Shown here piece after piece: positions 25,102-33,614 of a stretch of 61,195 bases of DNA. The DNA lies in contig JANOQM010000072.1 of assembly GCA_031422295.1 (NCBI GenBank), positions 1 through 61,195 of the forward strand, in the 5' to 3' direction. Both the position numbers and the translations under genes were made by a program. Origin of the DNA: JANOMH01 sp031422295 (GTDB lineage Bacteria; Pseudomonadota; Alphaproteobacteria; Rhodobacterales; Rhodobacteraceae). The notes below the pieces were generated by a model that did no database searches, was not told where the DNA came from, and saw only the letters and a list, made by a program, of their open reading frames with translations. Position 1 is the stretch's first letter; every line of letters starts with the position of its first letter.

Positions 25102-26136
25102 TCAGATCAAAAAGTTTTTCTGCAGCCACAAATGGCCCGCAGCGGTTGCGGCCGTGATGACCGGCCCGTCGGCAAGGATGAAGGCGGGGATATCGGTCCC
25201 GGCCACTTCGCCGCCGACAGCCGCAGCCACACCCGCCGCGACCGACCAGCCATGAATACGGCAGGACGGGTTGCGCACAGTGGCGACAAGTGCGCCTTCC
25301 AGGACCGCATTCACCGCAGGCGGCATGGCGTCAATGCCGGACAGCAGGATGCCTTCACGACCCTTGGCGCGGATCACGTTGGCAGCAGCCAGCGCCATGT
25401 CGTCATTGTGGAAAAAACCGCCTTTGAGGTCTGGGAATTTAGTCAACAGCGAATCCCAGATGCGGGCCACTTTGGTCACGTCCCAGTCGGCGGGCTGTTC
25501 ATCGACCAGCTCGACATTGGGATAGTTTGCCAGCACTTGCCGGAACCCTTCGGCGCGACCTTGGGCACCGGAATGGCCCAATGCACCCTGGGTCATAACG
25601 ACCTGACCGGCCCCACCAATGGCCTGCAACAGCGCCGTGGCCGTCACCGACCCCATCATAATATTGTCAGGCGCGATAAAGGTGTGGATCGACAACTGGC
25701 CGTCCGGAGCCATCATCGTGTCCATCGCAATGATCGGGGTGCCCGCTTCGGTCAGGCGCATCATCGGGTCGTTCAGGGTGCCGATGCCAAAGGTCTGCAC
25801 CGCCACGAAATCCCAGGCCTGCGTTGCCATGTTGTCAATTGTTGCGCGCTGTTTGGTGGCGGATAATTCGCCATCAAACCACGTCATTTCAACATTCATC
25901 AGCTTCGACCACGCCTCGGCCGCAGTCTTGCCCTGCGCACACCAACTGGCCTGCAGGCCCGCGTTGCTCATCGCGCATTTTATGGGCGAGGCCGATGCCA
26001 TCAGTTCCTGCGCCATCGCCGGATCCATGCCTGCACTGGCCAACAGGGCACCTGCAACCGCAGTGGTGCCCAAGGTTTTGAACACATCACGCCGCGACAA
26101 AACGACGTCGTTGAGTTTTTCGAGTTCGTCAGACAT
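25102..26136 (-). CDS. Tat-exported periplasmic sugar-binding protein (CUT2)
   Basis: A 344-residue periplasmic-binding-protein family member. The N-terminus LSRRDVFKTLGTTAVAGA has a twin-arginine (SRRDVFK) followed by a hydrophobic stretch and AMAQ cleavage site, indicating Tat export, less common than Sec for this class. The start at MSDELEKLN has a good AAGGAGGA site seven bases upstream. The body has the two-lobe pattern (DNMATQAWDFVAV, GGFFHNDDMALAAANVIRA). It is the first gene of the transporter-dhaKL operon. The ligand is unknown. Confidence 0.85.
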   Translation of the reverse strand: MSDELEKLNDVVLSRRDVFKTLGTTAVAGALLASAGMDPAMAQELMASASPIKCAMSNAGLQASWCAQGKTAAEAWSKLMNVEMTWFDGELSATKQRATIDNMATQAWDFVAVQTFGIGTLNDPMMRLTEAGTPIIAMDTMMAPDGQLSIHTFIAPDNIMMGSVTATALLQAIGGAGQVVMTQGALGHSGAQGRAEGFRQVLANYPNVELVDEQPADWDVTKVARIWDSLLTKFPDLKGGFFHNDDMALAAANVIRAKGREGILLSGIDAMPPAVNAVLEGALVATVRNPSCRIHGWSVAAGVAAAVGGEVAGTDIPAFILADGPVITAATAAGHLWLQKNFLI

Positions 26137-26196
26137 AGCGTCCTCCTTGAAGTGATGTGCCATAAACGACTGGCACTTTTGTCTTATTGAGCCGTA

Positions 26197-26214
26197 AAAT
26201 GAACGTTTTCATTT
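26197..26214. promoter_or_regulatory. LacI-type operator upstream of the transporter-dhaKL operon
   Basis: AAATGAACGTTTTCATTT: 7-base arms AAATGAA and TTCATTT around CGTT, about 60 bases upstream of the binding-protein start. The CG-containing palindrome is of the kind bound by LacI-family repressors. No intact LacI-family gene is in the window. Confidence 0.5.
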
Positions 26215-26447
26215 GAGACTTCACAATCGTTAGTTGCCTTCCGAACGATCTGTCAACGGGTTTGTAATTGTAGCGAATGCGCCGAAAGCGACATCACGCG
26301 TCGTATTGAGACTTTGGTAACCAATATAGCTAAACACAGGCCAAGCCCCCGAAGTTGGTATTCGTTGCAAGGTATTTTTCCGCAAATTATATGCGGATGT
26401 TAGCACCTTAAGTAGGGTTTTTGTTTCCAGTTTTCCCGATGCCAAAG

Positions 26448-26467
26448 AAGGGGGATTTCTCCCCCTT
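26448..26467 (-). terminator. Hairpin downstream of the second sugar-binding protein gene
   Basis: AAGGGGGA and TCCCCCTT form an 8-bp stem with a TTTC loop, nine bases after the binding-protein stop on the minus strand. The following T-run is short (CTTT). Probable terminator of the second transporter operon. Confidence 0.65.
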
Positions 26468-26475
26468 GCTGATGA

Positions 26476-27513
26476 CTACCGGGCTGGCAACGGCATCCAA
26501 GCCGGGACGGCCACATCGGCATGGGCGAATGCGGGCAGTTTGGCCCCCAGTTCTTCCATATTGCTGATGTTAAGGTCGTTCAGCATGGCCTGTGTGATCA
26601 GCGTCGGCGGCACGATGACCGATGCACCGGGGTCTTCGCCCGCCAGCATCATCGCCAGCGCCCGCACCGAAACTTCGCCGACAACTGCCGGGTTGGTGGC
26701 TGCCGTTGCCATCCACGCGCTGTCAGGTTCGCGCATTGCGGCAATGTCGGCGGTCGAGATATCGGCGGAATAGATCGACACCGATCCGGTCATCCCGGCC
26801 TCGTCCACCGCGATTTTCACACCCTTTGCAAACTCGTCATAGGGCGCGAACATCACCGTGATATTCGGATTGGCTGACAGAACTGACCGGGCCTGATTGG
26901 CGACCGAATTGGCGATGGGGTTATCCAGCGTGCCGAATTGAGCCACTTCTGTAATGCCGGGATTTAAGGCCTTCACCTCGACCCAGGTCTCGTTACGCCG
27001 GTCCAGCGGGGCGATACCCGGGACATAAACATACCCCGCGACCCATGTATCACCATTGTCGATGATCGCCTGTTCCAGTGCCAGCCGGGCCAGATCACGG
27101 TCGGATTGTTCGATCTGCGGCACGGCGGGGTTTTCGACGTTCACATCAAACGCCACAACCTTGATCCCCGCATCTACGGCACGCTGCACCGCGTCTTGCA
27201 TCGCTTCGGTCAGCCCGTGCTGCACGATGATCCCGTCCACGCCCAAGGCGATGGCCTGATCGACCATATCGGCCTGCAATGCGGCATCCTGACGACTGTC
27301 AAACACCTGCAGGTTTACGCCCAAGGCGGCGGATTGCCGTTCGACCCCGTTCAGGTAGGCCTGAAAGAAATCGCCGGTGGACAGATAGCGCACCAGTGCG
27401 ATCTGCACATCGGCAGGGTTGTCAAACGGGGCAGGCATGGCTTGCGCCAGTGCAAGCCCCGGCAGCACTGAAATCGAGCCTAAAAGACCCGCGAATAGAC
27501 GTCTAGAGATCAT
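26476..27513 (-). CDS. Periplasmic sugar-binding protein of second CUT2 transporter
   Basis: A 345-residue two-lobe periplasmic binding protein with the Sec-type signal MISRRLFAGLLGSISVLPG and cleavage after LALA. DGIIVQHGLTEAMQ and VVAFDVNVENP are typical ribose-binding-family elements. The start is set by GGGAG eight bases upstream; longer in-frame starts extend into the permease gene. It is the last gene of the operon, after the permease. By its neighbours mtnK and mtnA on the other strand it may bind methylthioribose, 5-deoxyribose or a similar pentose; that is inference. Confidence 0.86.
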   Translation of the reverse strand: MISRRLFAGLLGSISVLPGLALAQAMPAPFDNPADVQIALVRYLSTGDFFQAYLNGVERQSAALGVNLQVFDSRQDAALQADMVDQAIALGVDGIIVQHGLTEAMQDAVQRAVDAGIKVVAFDVNVENPAVPQIEQSDRDLARLALEQAIIDNGDTWVAGYVYVPGIAPLDRRNETWVEVKALNPGITEVAQFGTLDNPIANSVANQARSVLSANPNITVMFAPYDEFAKGVKIAVDEAGMTGSVSIYSADISTADIAAMREPDSAWMATAATNPAVVGEVSVRALAMMLAGEDPGASVIVPPTLITQAMLNDLNISNMEELGAKLPAFAHADVAVPAWMPLPAR

Positions 27514-27547
27514 GGTTTTCTCCCTCTCTCCGGTTACGATACAACGG

Positions 27548-28534
27548 TCAGCCGCGCCCCCGGCCGGTTTTGCCAGACAGTGCGAAAGTGAATACAAGGG
27601 CCACAACCAGAACCGCCCCCTTGATGAAATCCTGGGTGTAGTAAGGCGCATTCAGCATGGTCAGCCCTTGCAACAAAATGCCCACGAACAGCGCTCCGAT
27701 GGCGGTGCCAAAGGCATTGGGCTTGGATGCGCCCAGCACCGCAAACCCGATCAAGGCTGCGGCCACAGCATCAAGCAGCAGATTGTTGCCAGACGCGACA
27801 TCGCCCCGCCCCAGTCGTGCGGCCAGCAGGATGCCCCCCACGGACGCCAGCGTGCCCGAAATCATATAGGCCATGATCTTGTACCGGTTCACATTGACCC
27901 CGGCCAAAGCGGCGGCCTGCGCATTGGACCCGATGGCATACATCAGCCGCCCGTGCCGGGTAAACTCCAGAAACAGCCAGACCAGCAGCGCGATGACTAG
28001 CAGGAAAACCACCGACAGCGGCACCAGATCGCCAATCCGGTAGCGGCCCAGCATTAGGAACGCCGCTGAAAATGTGCCCGTCGCACTGCTCCCATCCGCC
28101 AGCGCCATGCCGGTGGAAATCGAATTTCCCTCGGTCGGGATGCGCTGCAATCCGACCAGCAGAAACATCATCCCCAATGTCGCCAGCAGGTCCGGCACCT
28201 TCATCTTGACGATCAGCAGCCCGTTGATCAGACCCACGCCAGCACCCATGGCAAGGCACAGGATCACCGCAGGCACAGTACCCAGATCCCAGATCACCAT
28301 GACATAGGCCGATAGCATCAGCGCCGATGTCGCCACTGCGCCGATCGACAAATCGAACCCGCCAACGACCAGCGTGCAGGTGACCCCTAGCGCCAGAATG
28401 CCGGTAATCGCCACCGATTGGAAAATGAAAACCCCGCTTTGCGCCGATAGAAACGCCGGAGAAGCGTAGCTGAAATACACGATCAGCCCCAGCATGAGGG
28501 TCAGAAAGCCGTATCTTATGGCCAGATGGGTCAT
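27548..28534 (-). CDS. CUT2 sugar ABC transporter permease, second system
   Basis: A 328-residue RbsC-like permease with about ten transmembrane helices. Landmarks: GGFDLSIGAVATSALMLSAY (about residues 58-77), AIGSNAQAAALAGVNV (about 199) and GFAVLGASKPNAFGTAIGA (about 265). The start at MTHLAIRYGFL lies ten bases after the ATPase stop. It pairs with the ATPase upstream and the binding protein downstream. Confidence 0.87.
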   Translation of the reverse strand: MTHLAIRYGFLTLMLGLIVYFSYASPAFLSAQSGVFIFQSVAITGILALGVTCTLVVGGFDLSIGAVATSALMLSAYVMVIWDLGTVPAVILCLAMGAGVGLINGLLIVKMKVPDLLATLGMMFLLVGLQRIPTEGNSISTGMALADGSSATGTFSAAFLMLGRYRIGDLVPLSVVFLLVIALLVWLFLEFTRHGRLMYAIGSNAQAAALAGVNVNRYKIMAYMISGTLASVGGILLAARLGRGDVASGNNLLLDAVAAALIGFAVLGASKPNAFGTAIGALFVGILLQGLTMLNAPYYTQDFIKGAVLVVALVFTFALSGKTGRGRG

Positions 28535-28544
28535 GCCTGCACTT

Positions 28545-30071
28545 TCATTGCATCGCCGCCACTGGGGCATCGACGACCTGTGCCATGATTGCCGCCAGAT
28601 CGACGTTATCGTTGCGGTGTTCGCCGACAATCGAATGCTCGCTCATCACCAGAATCCGGTCTGCCACCGCAAGTGCCTCGTCCAGTTCGGACACAAGGAC
28701 GATGGTGGCGCGTTGCGCCGCACTGGCGCGGATACGCCGCCCGATATCGTGGCGGGCCTGAATATCGACACCCTGAAACGGCTCATCCAGGATCAGCAGT
28801 TTTGACGGTTCTGCCATCCAGCGGGCGACGACGACCTTTTGCTGATTACCGCCCGACAGGGTCATGATCGGGTCGCGCGGGCTTTGGCATACAACACCCA
28901 TATCAGCGATCATCCGTGTTGCCGTCGCGGCCTCGCGCCTGCGCGACACCCAATGCAACGGGGCGGAGTGGCGCGGCAGAAACGGCAAGGTTAGGTTTTT
29001 GGTAATGTCGAAATCGGTGACGATGGCATTGATCAGCCGGTCTTTTGCCGACAGGAACACGCCCCCTGCAACCGCGTCGGAGGCATTATGCGGGGCATAG
29101 GTGCACCCATCGAGCATCATGGTTCCGGCAGACGGTCTTTGCAGACCATACAACACGCCCGCCAGTGCCGATTTACCCGATCCGACCAGCCCTGTGATCG
29201 CCACTACCTCATTGCGGTGACAGGTCAGGTCGAACGGCAGCGCCCCTGGACGCAAGACCATGCCGCGCAAGTTGAGCATCGGCGCACCTGCTGGCGGAAT
29301 GGCAATGTCTATCTCTGATATCTCGCGCCCCAGCATGGCACGGACGGCCCCGGAGTAATCCAGCGGCGTGCCTTCGAACAACCCTGAAATCTGCCCGTCG
29401 CGCATTGATACTATGCGGTCGGCCAGCCTGCGGATATCGGACATGCGGTGCGAAATATACAGGATCGCGACCCCGTCAGCGCGCAGCCGGTCGATCAGCG
29501 TAAACAGCCGCTGGGTTTCAGCTGCGGACAGCGAGGATGTGGGTTCATCGAGGATCAGCAGGCGCGGTTTGTGCGACATCGCCCGGGCGATGGCCACCAG
29601 TTGCCGGTCGGCCAGCGCAAGCCCTGCCACGGGGCGGGTCACGTCAATATTCAAGCCCACAGCGGCGGCAATGCGTTTCGCCTGCGCCCGCAATGCCCGC
29701 CGATTGATGAACGTCGCTCCGCCTTCGGCCAGCACGTCCAGCATCAGGTTCGATGCGACATCAAGGTCCGGCACCACGCCGTCATTGATATTTTGATGCA
29801 CTGTCACGACGCCGTCGCGCAGCGCGGCCCTGGGTGAGACAGGCTGAAACGGTGCCCCGCCCAGAGTGATTGCCCCGCCATCAGCCCGCTGCGCCCCGCA
29901 CAGGATTTTCACCAGTGTCGATTTGCCCGCGCCATTGGCCCCCATCAGGACCGAAACCTGACCGGCGGGAATGGTCAGATCTATGCCACGCAAGACACTA
30001 TTGCGCCCAAAAGCCTTGGTCAGGCCGGTGATCCGGATCAGCGGATTGGTCGTTTGATCTGGCACACCCAT
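28545..30071 (-). CDS. CUT2 sugar ABC transporter ATPase, second system
   Basis: A 508-residue tandem ABC ATPase. First domain: Walker A GANGAGKST (about residue 43), weak signature (ALADRQLVAIARAM) and Walker B LLILDEPTSSLS. Second domain: GLVGSGKSALAG (about 290) and intact signature LSGGNQQKVVVARWM (about 404), with Walker B LLILDEPFQGVD. First gene of a three-gene leftward operon, divergent from mtnK with about 138 bases between starts. Confidence 0.88.
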   Translation of the reverse strand: MGVPDQTTNPLIRITGLTKAFGRNSVLRGIDLTIPAGQVSVLMGANGAGKSTLVKILCGAQRADGGAITLGGAPFQPVSPRAALRDGVVTVHQNINDGVVPDLDVASNLMLDVLAEGGATFINRRALRAQAKRIAAAVGLNIDVTRPVAGLALADRQLVAIARAMSHKPRLLILDEPTSSLSAAETQRLFTLIDRLRADGVAILYISHRMSDIRRLADRIVSMRDGQISGLFEGTPLDYSGAVRAMLGREISEIDIAIPPAGAPMLNLRGMVLRPGALPFDLTCHRNEVVAITGLVGSGKSALAGVLYGLQRPSAGTMMLDGCTYAPHNASDAVAGGVFLSAKDRLINAIVTDFDITKNLTLPFLPRHSAPLHWVSRRREAATATRMIADMGVVCQSPRDPIMTLSGGNQQKVVVARWMAEPSKLLILDEPFQGVDIQARHDIGRRIRASAAQRATIVLVSELDEALAVADRILVMSEHSIVGEHRNDNVDLAAIMAQVVDAPVAAMQ

Positions 30072-30106
30072 GTCCTCCCCCAGATCAGGCTAGTGAGTTT
30101 ATTGTT

Positions 30107-30116
30107 CAAAAGTCAA
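30107..30116. promoter_or_regulatory. CAAAAGTCAA element shared with the aldolase promoter region
   Basis: CAAAAGTCAA, between the divergent transporter operon and mtnK. Its reverse complement TTGACTTTTG recurs at 33551-33560, next to the SorC-type palindrome before the aldolase gene. TTGACAATTG follows closely. This may be the second site of the same regulator. Confidence 0.4.
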
Positions 30117-30209
30117 TACTATTTGACAATTGCTGTGAAAGCAGAAACCTTGGGTTTGTGGTCTGGGGCTGCTATGGCTACCTTTGCGCCCCAAGACGGA
30201 GGATTTGCG

Positions 30210-31475
30210 GTGTCAGACGGATATTTGGCCCTTTCACCCGAAACCCTTGCCACCCGGCTGGGCGGCCTGGCCATCATGTGTGAAAAGCTGGGCGATCCGG
30301 CGGGTTGGGTTATCAAAGAGGTCGGCGACGGCAACCTGAATCTTGTGTTCATCGTGACTGGTCCGCTGGGGGCGGTCATCGTCAAACAGGCGCTGCCTTA
30401 TGTTCGGCTGGTCGGCGAAAGCTGGCCATTGCCACTGTCGCGGTCGTTCTTTGAATACCACGCGCTAACCCGGCAGGCCGCCCGCGATCCGGGGTCGGTG
30501 CCGGACATCTTTCACTTCGACGAAACACAGGCGCTGATCGTCATGGAGTATCTGGCGCAGCACATCATCCTGCGGCAGGGGCTGATTGCAGGCGTCACCT
30601 ATCCCGGCCTTGGCGTCCGGTTGGGCGAATTTGCCGCCCGCACGCTGTTTCGCGGGTCTGATATTTCAATGCCGACAGCCCGGCGCAAGGCCGATCTGGC
30701 GCTGTTTGCGGGCAATGTGGCGCTGTGCGACATCACCGAAAGTCTGGTATTTTCCGACCCCTATTTCGCAGCCCCGATGAACCGCCACACCCCGGGATTA
30801 GACACTATCGTTGCCCGATTGCGGGCGGATGAGCCACTGAAAATAGTGGCGCAGGACATGAAATGGGCCTTTGCGACCCAGGCTGAAACCATGCTGCATG
30901 GTGATCTGCACACCGGGTCGGTCATGGTGTCGGATACTGAGGCGCGGGTGATCGACCCGGAATTCGCTACTTATGGCCCGATTGGGTTTGATGTCGGCAT
31001 GATGATTGCCAATTTTCTGATGGCTTATGGGTCGCAACCCGGCCACAGGGACAAACCCAGTGCGGACCGCGCCGCTTATGCCGAATGGATCCTGTCAGTT
31101 GTGACCGATATCTGGACGACGTTTACGACAGAATTCACCCATCTGTGGCAGACCGAGCGGACCGGGATGTTGTATGAGGCGACATTGTTTGAGGATCAGG
31201 GCCATGGCGCGGGGGCTGACCGGGCTTGTGCGGCGCGGCTGGCCGCGATCTGGCGCGATGCTGTCGGGTTCTGCGGCGTGGAAATCCACCGCCGTATCCT
31301 TGGCCTTGCCCATAATGCCGATTTTGAACGGATCGTCGATGAGCCCACCCGTGCCGCCTGCGAGGCGCGGTCGCTGGTTTTAGGCCGTGAACTGGCACTT
31401 GGCCGCCATTCCATACTGAATATAGCCAACGTGCTGGACCTGACCCGCCAGATCAATGCAAAGGATCAGCTATGA
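30210..31475 (+). CDS. mtnK: MtnK-like S-methyl-5-thioribose kinase
   Basis: A 421-residue kinase of the methylthioribose kinase family (aminoglycoside-phosphotransferase fold), transferring phosphate to C1 of 5-methylthioribose. GDGNLNLVFIV (about residues 42-52), the catalytic loop MLHGDLHTGSVMV (about 228) and the metal-binding VIDPEFATYGPIGFDVG (about 247) match the family. I prefer a GTG start at 30210, with GGAGGA six bases upstream, because family members begin near SDGYLALSPE; an ATG at 30174 and a frame open from 30054 would add unlike residues. It overlaps mtnA by four bases. 5-Deoxyribose is an alternative substrate. Confidence 0.9.
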   Translation: MSDGYLALSPETLATRLGGLAIMCEKLGDPAGWVIKEVGDGNLNLVFIVTGPLGAVIVKQALPYVRLVGESWPLPLSRSFFEYHALTRQAARDPGSVPDIFHFDETQALIVMEYLAQHIILRQGLIAGVTYPGLGVRLGEFAARTLFRGSDISMPTARRKADLALFAGNVALCDITESLVFSDPYFAAPMNRHTPGLDTIVARLRADEPLKIVAQDMKWAFATQAETMLHGDLHTGSVMVSDTEARVIDPEFATYGPIGFDVGMMIANFLMAYGSQPGHRDKPSADRAAYAEWILSVVTDIWTTFTTEFTHLWQTERTGMLYEATLFEDQGHGAGADRACAARLAAIWRDAVGFCGVEIHRRILGLAHNADFERIVDEPTRAACEARSLVLGRELALGRHSILNIANVLDLTRQINAKDQL

Positions 31476-32563
31476 AGATCGACGGAAAACCCTATCGGTC
31501 GATCTGGCGCGAGGCGTCGGGCGAGGTGCGCATTATCGACCAGCGCTGGCTGCCGCATGAATTGCGGATTGTCCCATTGCGCGACCGGGCCGAATTTGCC
31601 GATGCAATCCGGGATATGTGGGTGCGCGGCGCGCCGTTGATCGGAGCGACGGCCGCCTATGGCATGGCCGTGCAGATGGCACTGGACCCGTCCGATGCCA
31701 GCCTGACCCAGACCTGGGCGATCCTGAACGAAACCCGCCCCACGGCAATCAATCTGCGGTGGGCGCTGAACGACATGCAGCGGCTATTGGCCCCGCTGCC
31801 CGCCGCTGCCCGGGCTGCGGCTGCGTTCCGGCGTGCAGATGAAATTGCCGAGGAAGATGTCGAGATCAACCGCCGCATCGGTGAACACGGGCTGACCGTG
31901 ATCCGCGAGATTGCCGCCCGCAAAGGCCGGGTGAACATCCTGACCCATTGCAACGCAGGCTGGCCCGCGACGGTGGACTGGGGCACTGCCACGTCGCCAA
32001 TTTATCACGCAGCCCTTGCGGGTATCGACGTGCATGTCTTTGTCGATGAAACCCGGCCCCGCAATCAGGGCGCACAACTGACCGCGTGGGAGTTGAACAG
32101 CGCCGGCGTCAGCCACGACCTGATCGTAGATAATGCAGGTGGGCATCTGATGCAGCATGGCGAGGTCGATATGGTCATGGTCGGCACCGACCGGACCACA
32201 GCCAACGGCGATGTCTGCAACAAGATCGGCACTTATCTGAAGGCACTGGCCGCCCATGCCAACAATGTCCCGTTCTACGTGGCGCTGCCCAGCCCGACCA
32301 TCGACTGGACGGTGCGGGATGGCATCAGGGAGATTCCGATTGAGGAACGATCAGCCCGCGAAGTGACCCATGTGCAGGGGCGCGATGATCAGGGCAATAT
32401 CGTCATGGTCCAAATCTCGCCCGATGGCACCGGGGCGCGGAACCCGGCCTTTGATGTGACCCCGGCGCATCTGGTCACCGGGCTGATCACGGAACGCGGT
32501 ATCAGCCCGGCCACTGCTGAGGGGTTGGCGGCAATGTTTCCGGACCGTGCGCCTAATCCTTGA
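31472..32563 (+). CDS. mtnA: MtnA, S-methyl-5-thioribose-1-phosphate isomerase
   Basis: A 363-residue aldose-ketose isomerase that turns 5-methylthioribose-1-phosphate into the ribulose-1-phosphate; homologs also take 5-deoxyribose-1-phosphate. Catalytic Cys lies in ILTHCNAGW (about residue 158) and catalytic Asp in MVGTDRTTANGDVCNKIGTY (about 235). MWVRGAPLIGATAAYG (about 49) is the N-terminal phosphate-site motif. Translation is coupled to mtnK through an ATGA overlap. No mtnB, mtnC or mtnD of the classical methionine salvage route is present; the aldolase two genes on suggests the DHAP shunt instead. Confidence 0.93.
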   Translation: MKIDGKPYRSIWREASGEVRIIDQRWLPHELRIVPLRDRAEFADAIRDMWVRGAPLIGATAAYGMAVQMALDPSDASLTQTWAILNETRPTAINLRWALNDMQRLLAPLPAAARAAAAFRRADEIAEEDVEINRRIGEHGLTVIREIAARKGRVNILTHCNAGWPATVDWGTATSPIYHAALAGIDVHVFVDETRPRNQGAQLTAWELNSAGVSHDLIVDNAGGHLMQHGEVDMVMVGTDRTTANGDVCNKIGTYLKALAAHANNVPFYVALPSPTIDWTVRDGIREIPIEERSAREVTHVQGRDDQGNIVMVQISPDGTGARNPAFDVTPAHLVTGLITERGISPATAEGLAAMFPDRAPNP

Positions 32564-33512
32564 CCAGTGCCTCGGCCACCGTCAGGCCAGTCACCAGATG
32601 GGTGACATACCCCCCCGCAATCGCAGCCTTTGTCGCAGCGATTTTGTCATGGCCAGGGGTGATCAGCAGGCCCATCTCCAGCCCGACCAGTTGCGACAGG
32701 GGCACACCGATCATCCGGTCCTCCATCGGTCCGGCAATCGGGGTGCCCTGTGCATCAATGAAGCGGCCGCATAAGACACCGACCGCCCCTTGGTCAATGT
32801 AAAATCTTAGGTCCGCAGCACTGGCCAGACCACTAGATACGATATGGCTGTCAGCAGCACTGGTGCCAACCGAAAACAGGAATTTGTTGACTGATGACAG
32901 TCGTTCCAGCTGCGCCGCGATAATCGGCTCTTCGCGCAATTCCTGCGCCAGCACGGCCCGGCTAAGGATCGCGGGGGCGTGCAGGTTATAACAGCGGGCA
33001 CCCAGTTGTTCGGCCAGTTGGGTCGAACAAGCCTCGGCAGTGAACCCGTAAGGGGTGGCCATTGAGCCCATCAGTTGCAGCACCGACAAATCAGCGATGC
33101 GTTGCCGTTCAACGGCTTCGGCCAGTTCATACACCGTCCGGCCCCAAGCAACGCCCAACCGATCACCGGGGGTCAGCAAACTGGGCAACCACTCCGCCGC
33201 ACCGCGCACCACACGGGCAAAAGCGGCCTCGGTGTCCAGCCCTTCGTCCGGGATGACATAGGCGGCAGTCAGCCCGAAACGGTCACATAAGACCACTGAC
33301 AAGCGATGGGTGGTGAATGCCTTTGCCGCCAAGGTAATCCGGATCAGACCCTTTTCGCGCGCTTCGGCCAGATAATTTACGACGGTCGCGCGGGAAATGC
33401 CCAACAGTTCGGCAATATCCTTTTGGTTCAGCCCGTCTTCGTAGTACATCCAAGCGACCTGAATCACGGCATTCTCGCCGCTGATCTGCCCCGTGGCGCG
33501 TCGCTTTGCCAT
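32553..33512 (-). CDS. SorC/DeoR-family sugar-responsive regulator
   Basis: A 319-residue SorC-type regulator. The N-terminal helix-turn-helix reads YYEDGLNQKDIAELLGISRA (about residues 23-42); the large C-terminal sugar-phosphate-sensing domain follows (for example GVAWGRTVYELAEAV). Its end overlaps the mtnA end by eleven bases in a convergent arrangement, and it diverges from the aldolase gene. It most likely controls the transporter, mtnKA and aldolase genes in response to a sugar phosphate of the pathway. Confidence 0.88.
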   Translation of the reverse strand: MAKRRATGQISGENAVIQVAWMYYEDGLNQKDIAELLGISRATVVNYLAEAREKGLIRITLAAKAFTTHRLSVVLCDRFGLTAAYVIPDEGLDTEAAFARVVRGAAEWLPSLLTPGDRLGVAWGRTVYELAEAVERQRIADLSVLQLMGSMATPYGFTAEACSTQLAEQLGARCYNLHAPAILSRAVLAQELREEPIIAAQLERLSSVNKFLFSVGTSAADSHIVSSGLASAADLRFYIDQGAVGVLCGRFIDAQGTPIAGPMEDRMIGVPLSQLVGLEMGLLITPGHDKIAATKAAIAGGYVTHLVTGLTVAEALVKD

Positions 33513-33533
33513 CTGCCGTTGTCCTGATATTCA

Positions 33534-33552
33534 AACAATGACAACCATTGTT
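33534..33552. promoter_or_regulatory. Palindrome between the SorC regulator and aldolase genes
   Basis: AACAATG and CATTGTT, a perfect 7-base inverted repeat with a five-base spacer, 22 bases before the regulator start and about 60 before the aldolase start. A likely operator for the adjacent SorC-type protein. Confidence 0.55.
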
Positions 33553-33614
33553 GACTTTTGTATAAATTCTGGCAAGGGTCAACCACGCCCGCCCCCTGCA
33601 CATTGGAGTTATGG

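Larger units (their letters stand above)
26137..26475. other. Control region between two sugar ABC operons
   Basis: A 339-base AT-rich gap. It contains the promoter of the leftward transporter-dhaKL operon with a LacI-type palindrome at 26197-26214, and the terminator-like hairpin of the second transporter operon at 26448-26467. A 71-codon frame on the minus strand (26230-26445) has no family look and I do not call it. Confidence 0.6.

Noticed and set aside
26230..26445. 71-codon minus-strand frame in the gap between sugar operons
   Set aside because: No ribosome site, no family pattern, and it spans a promoter region.
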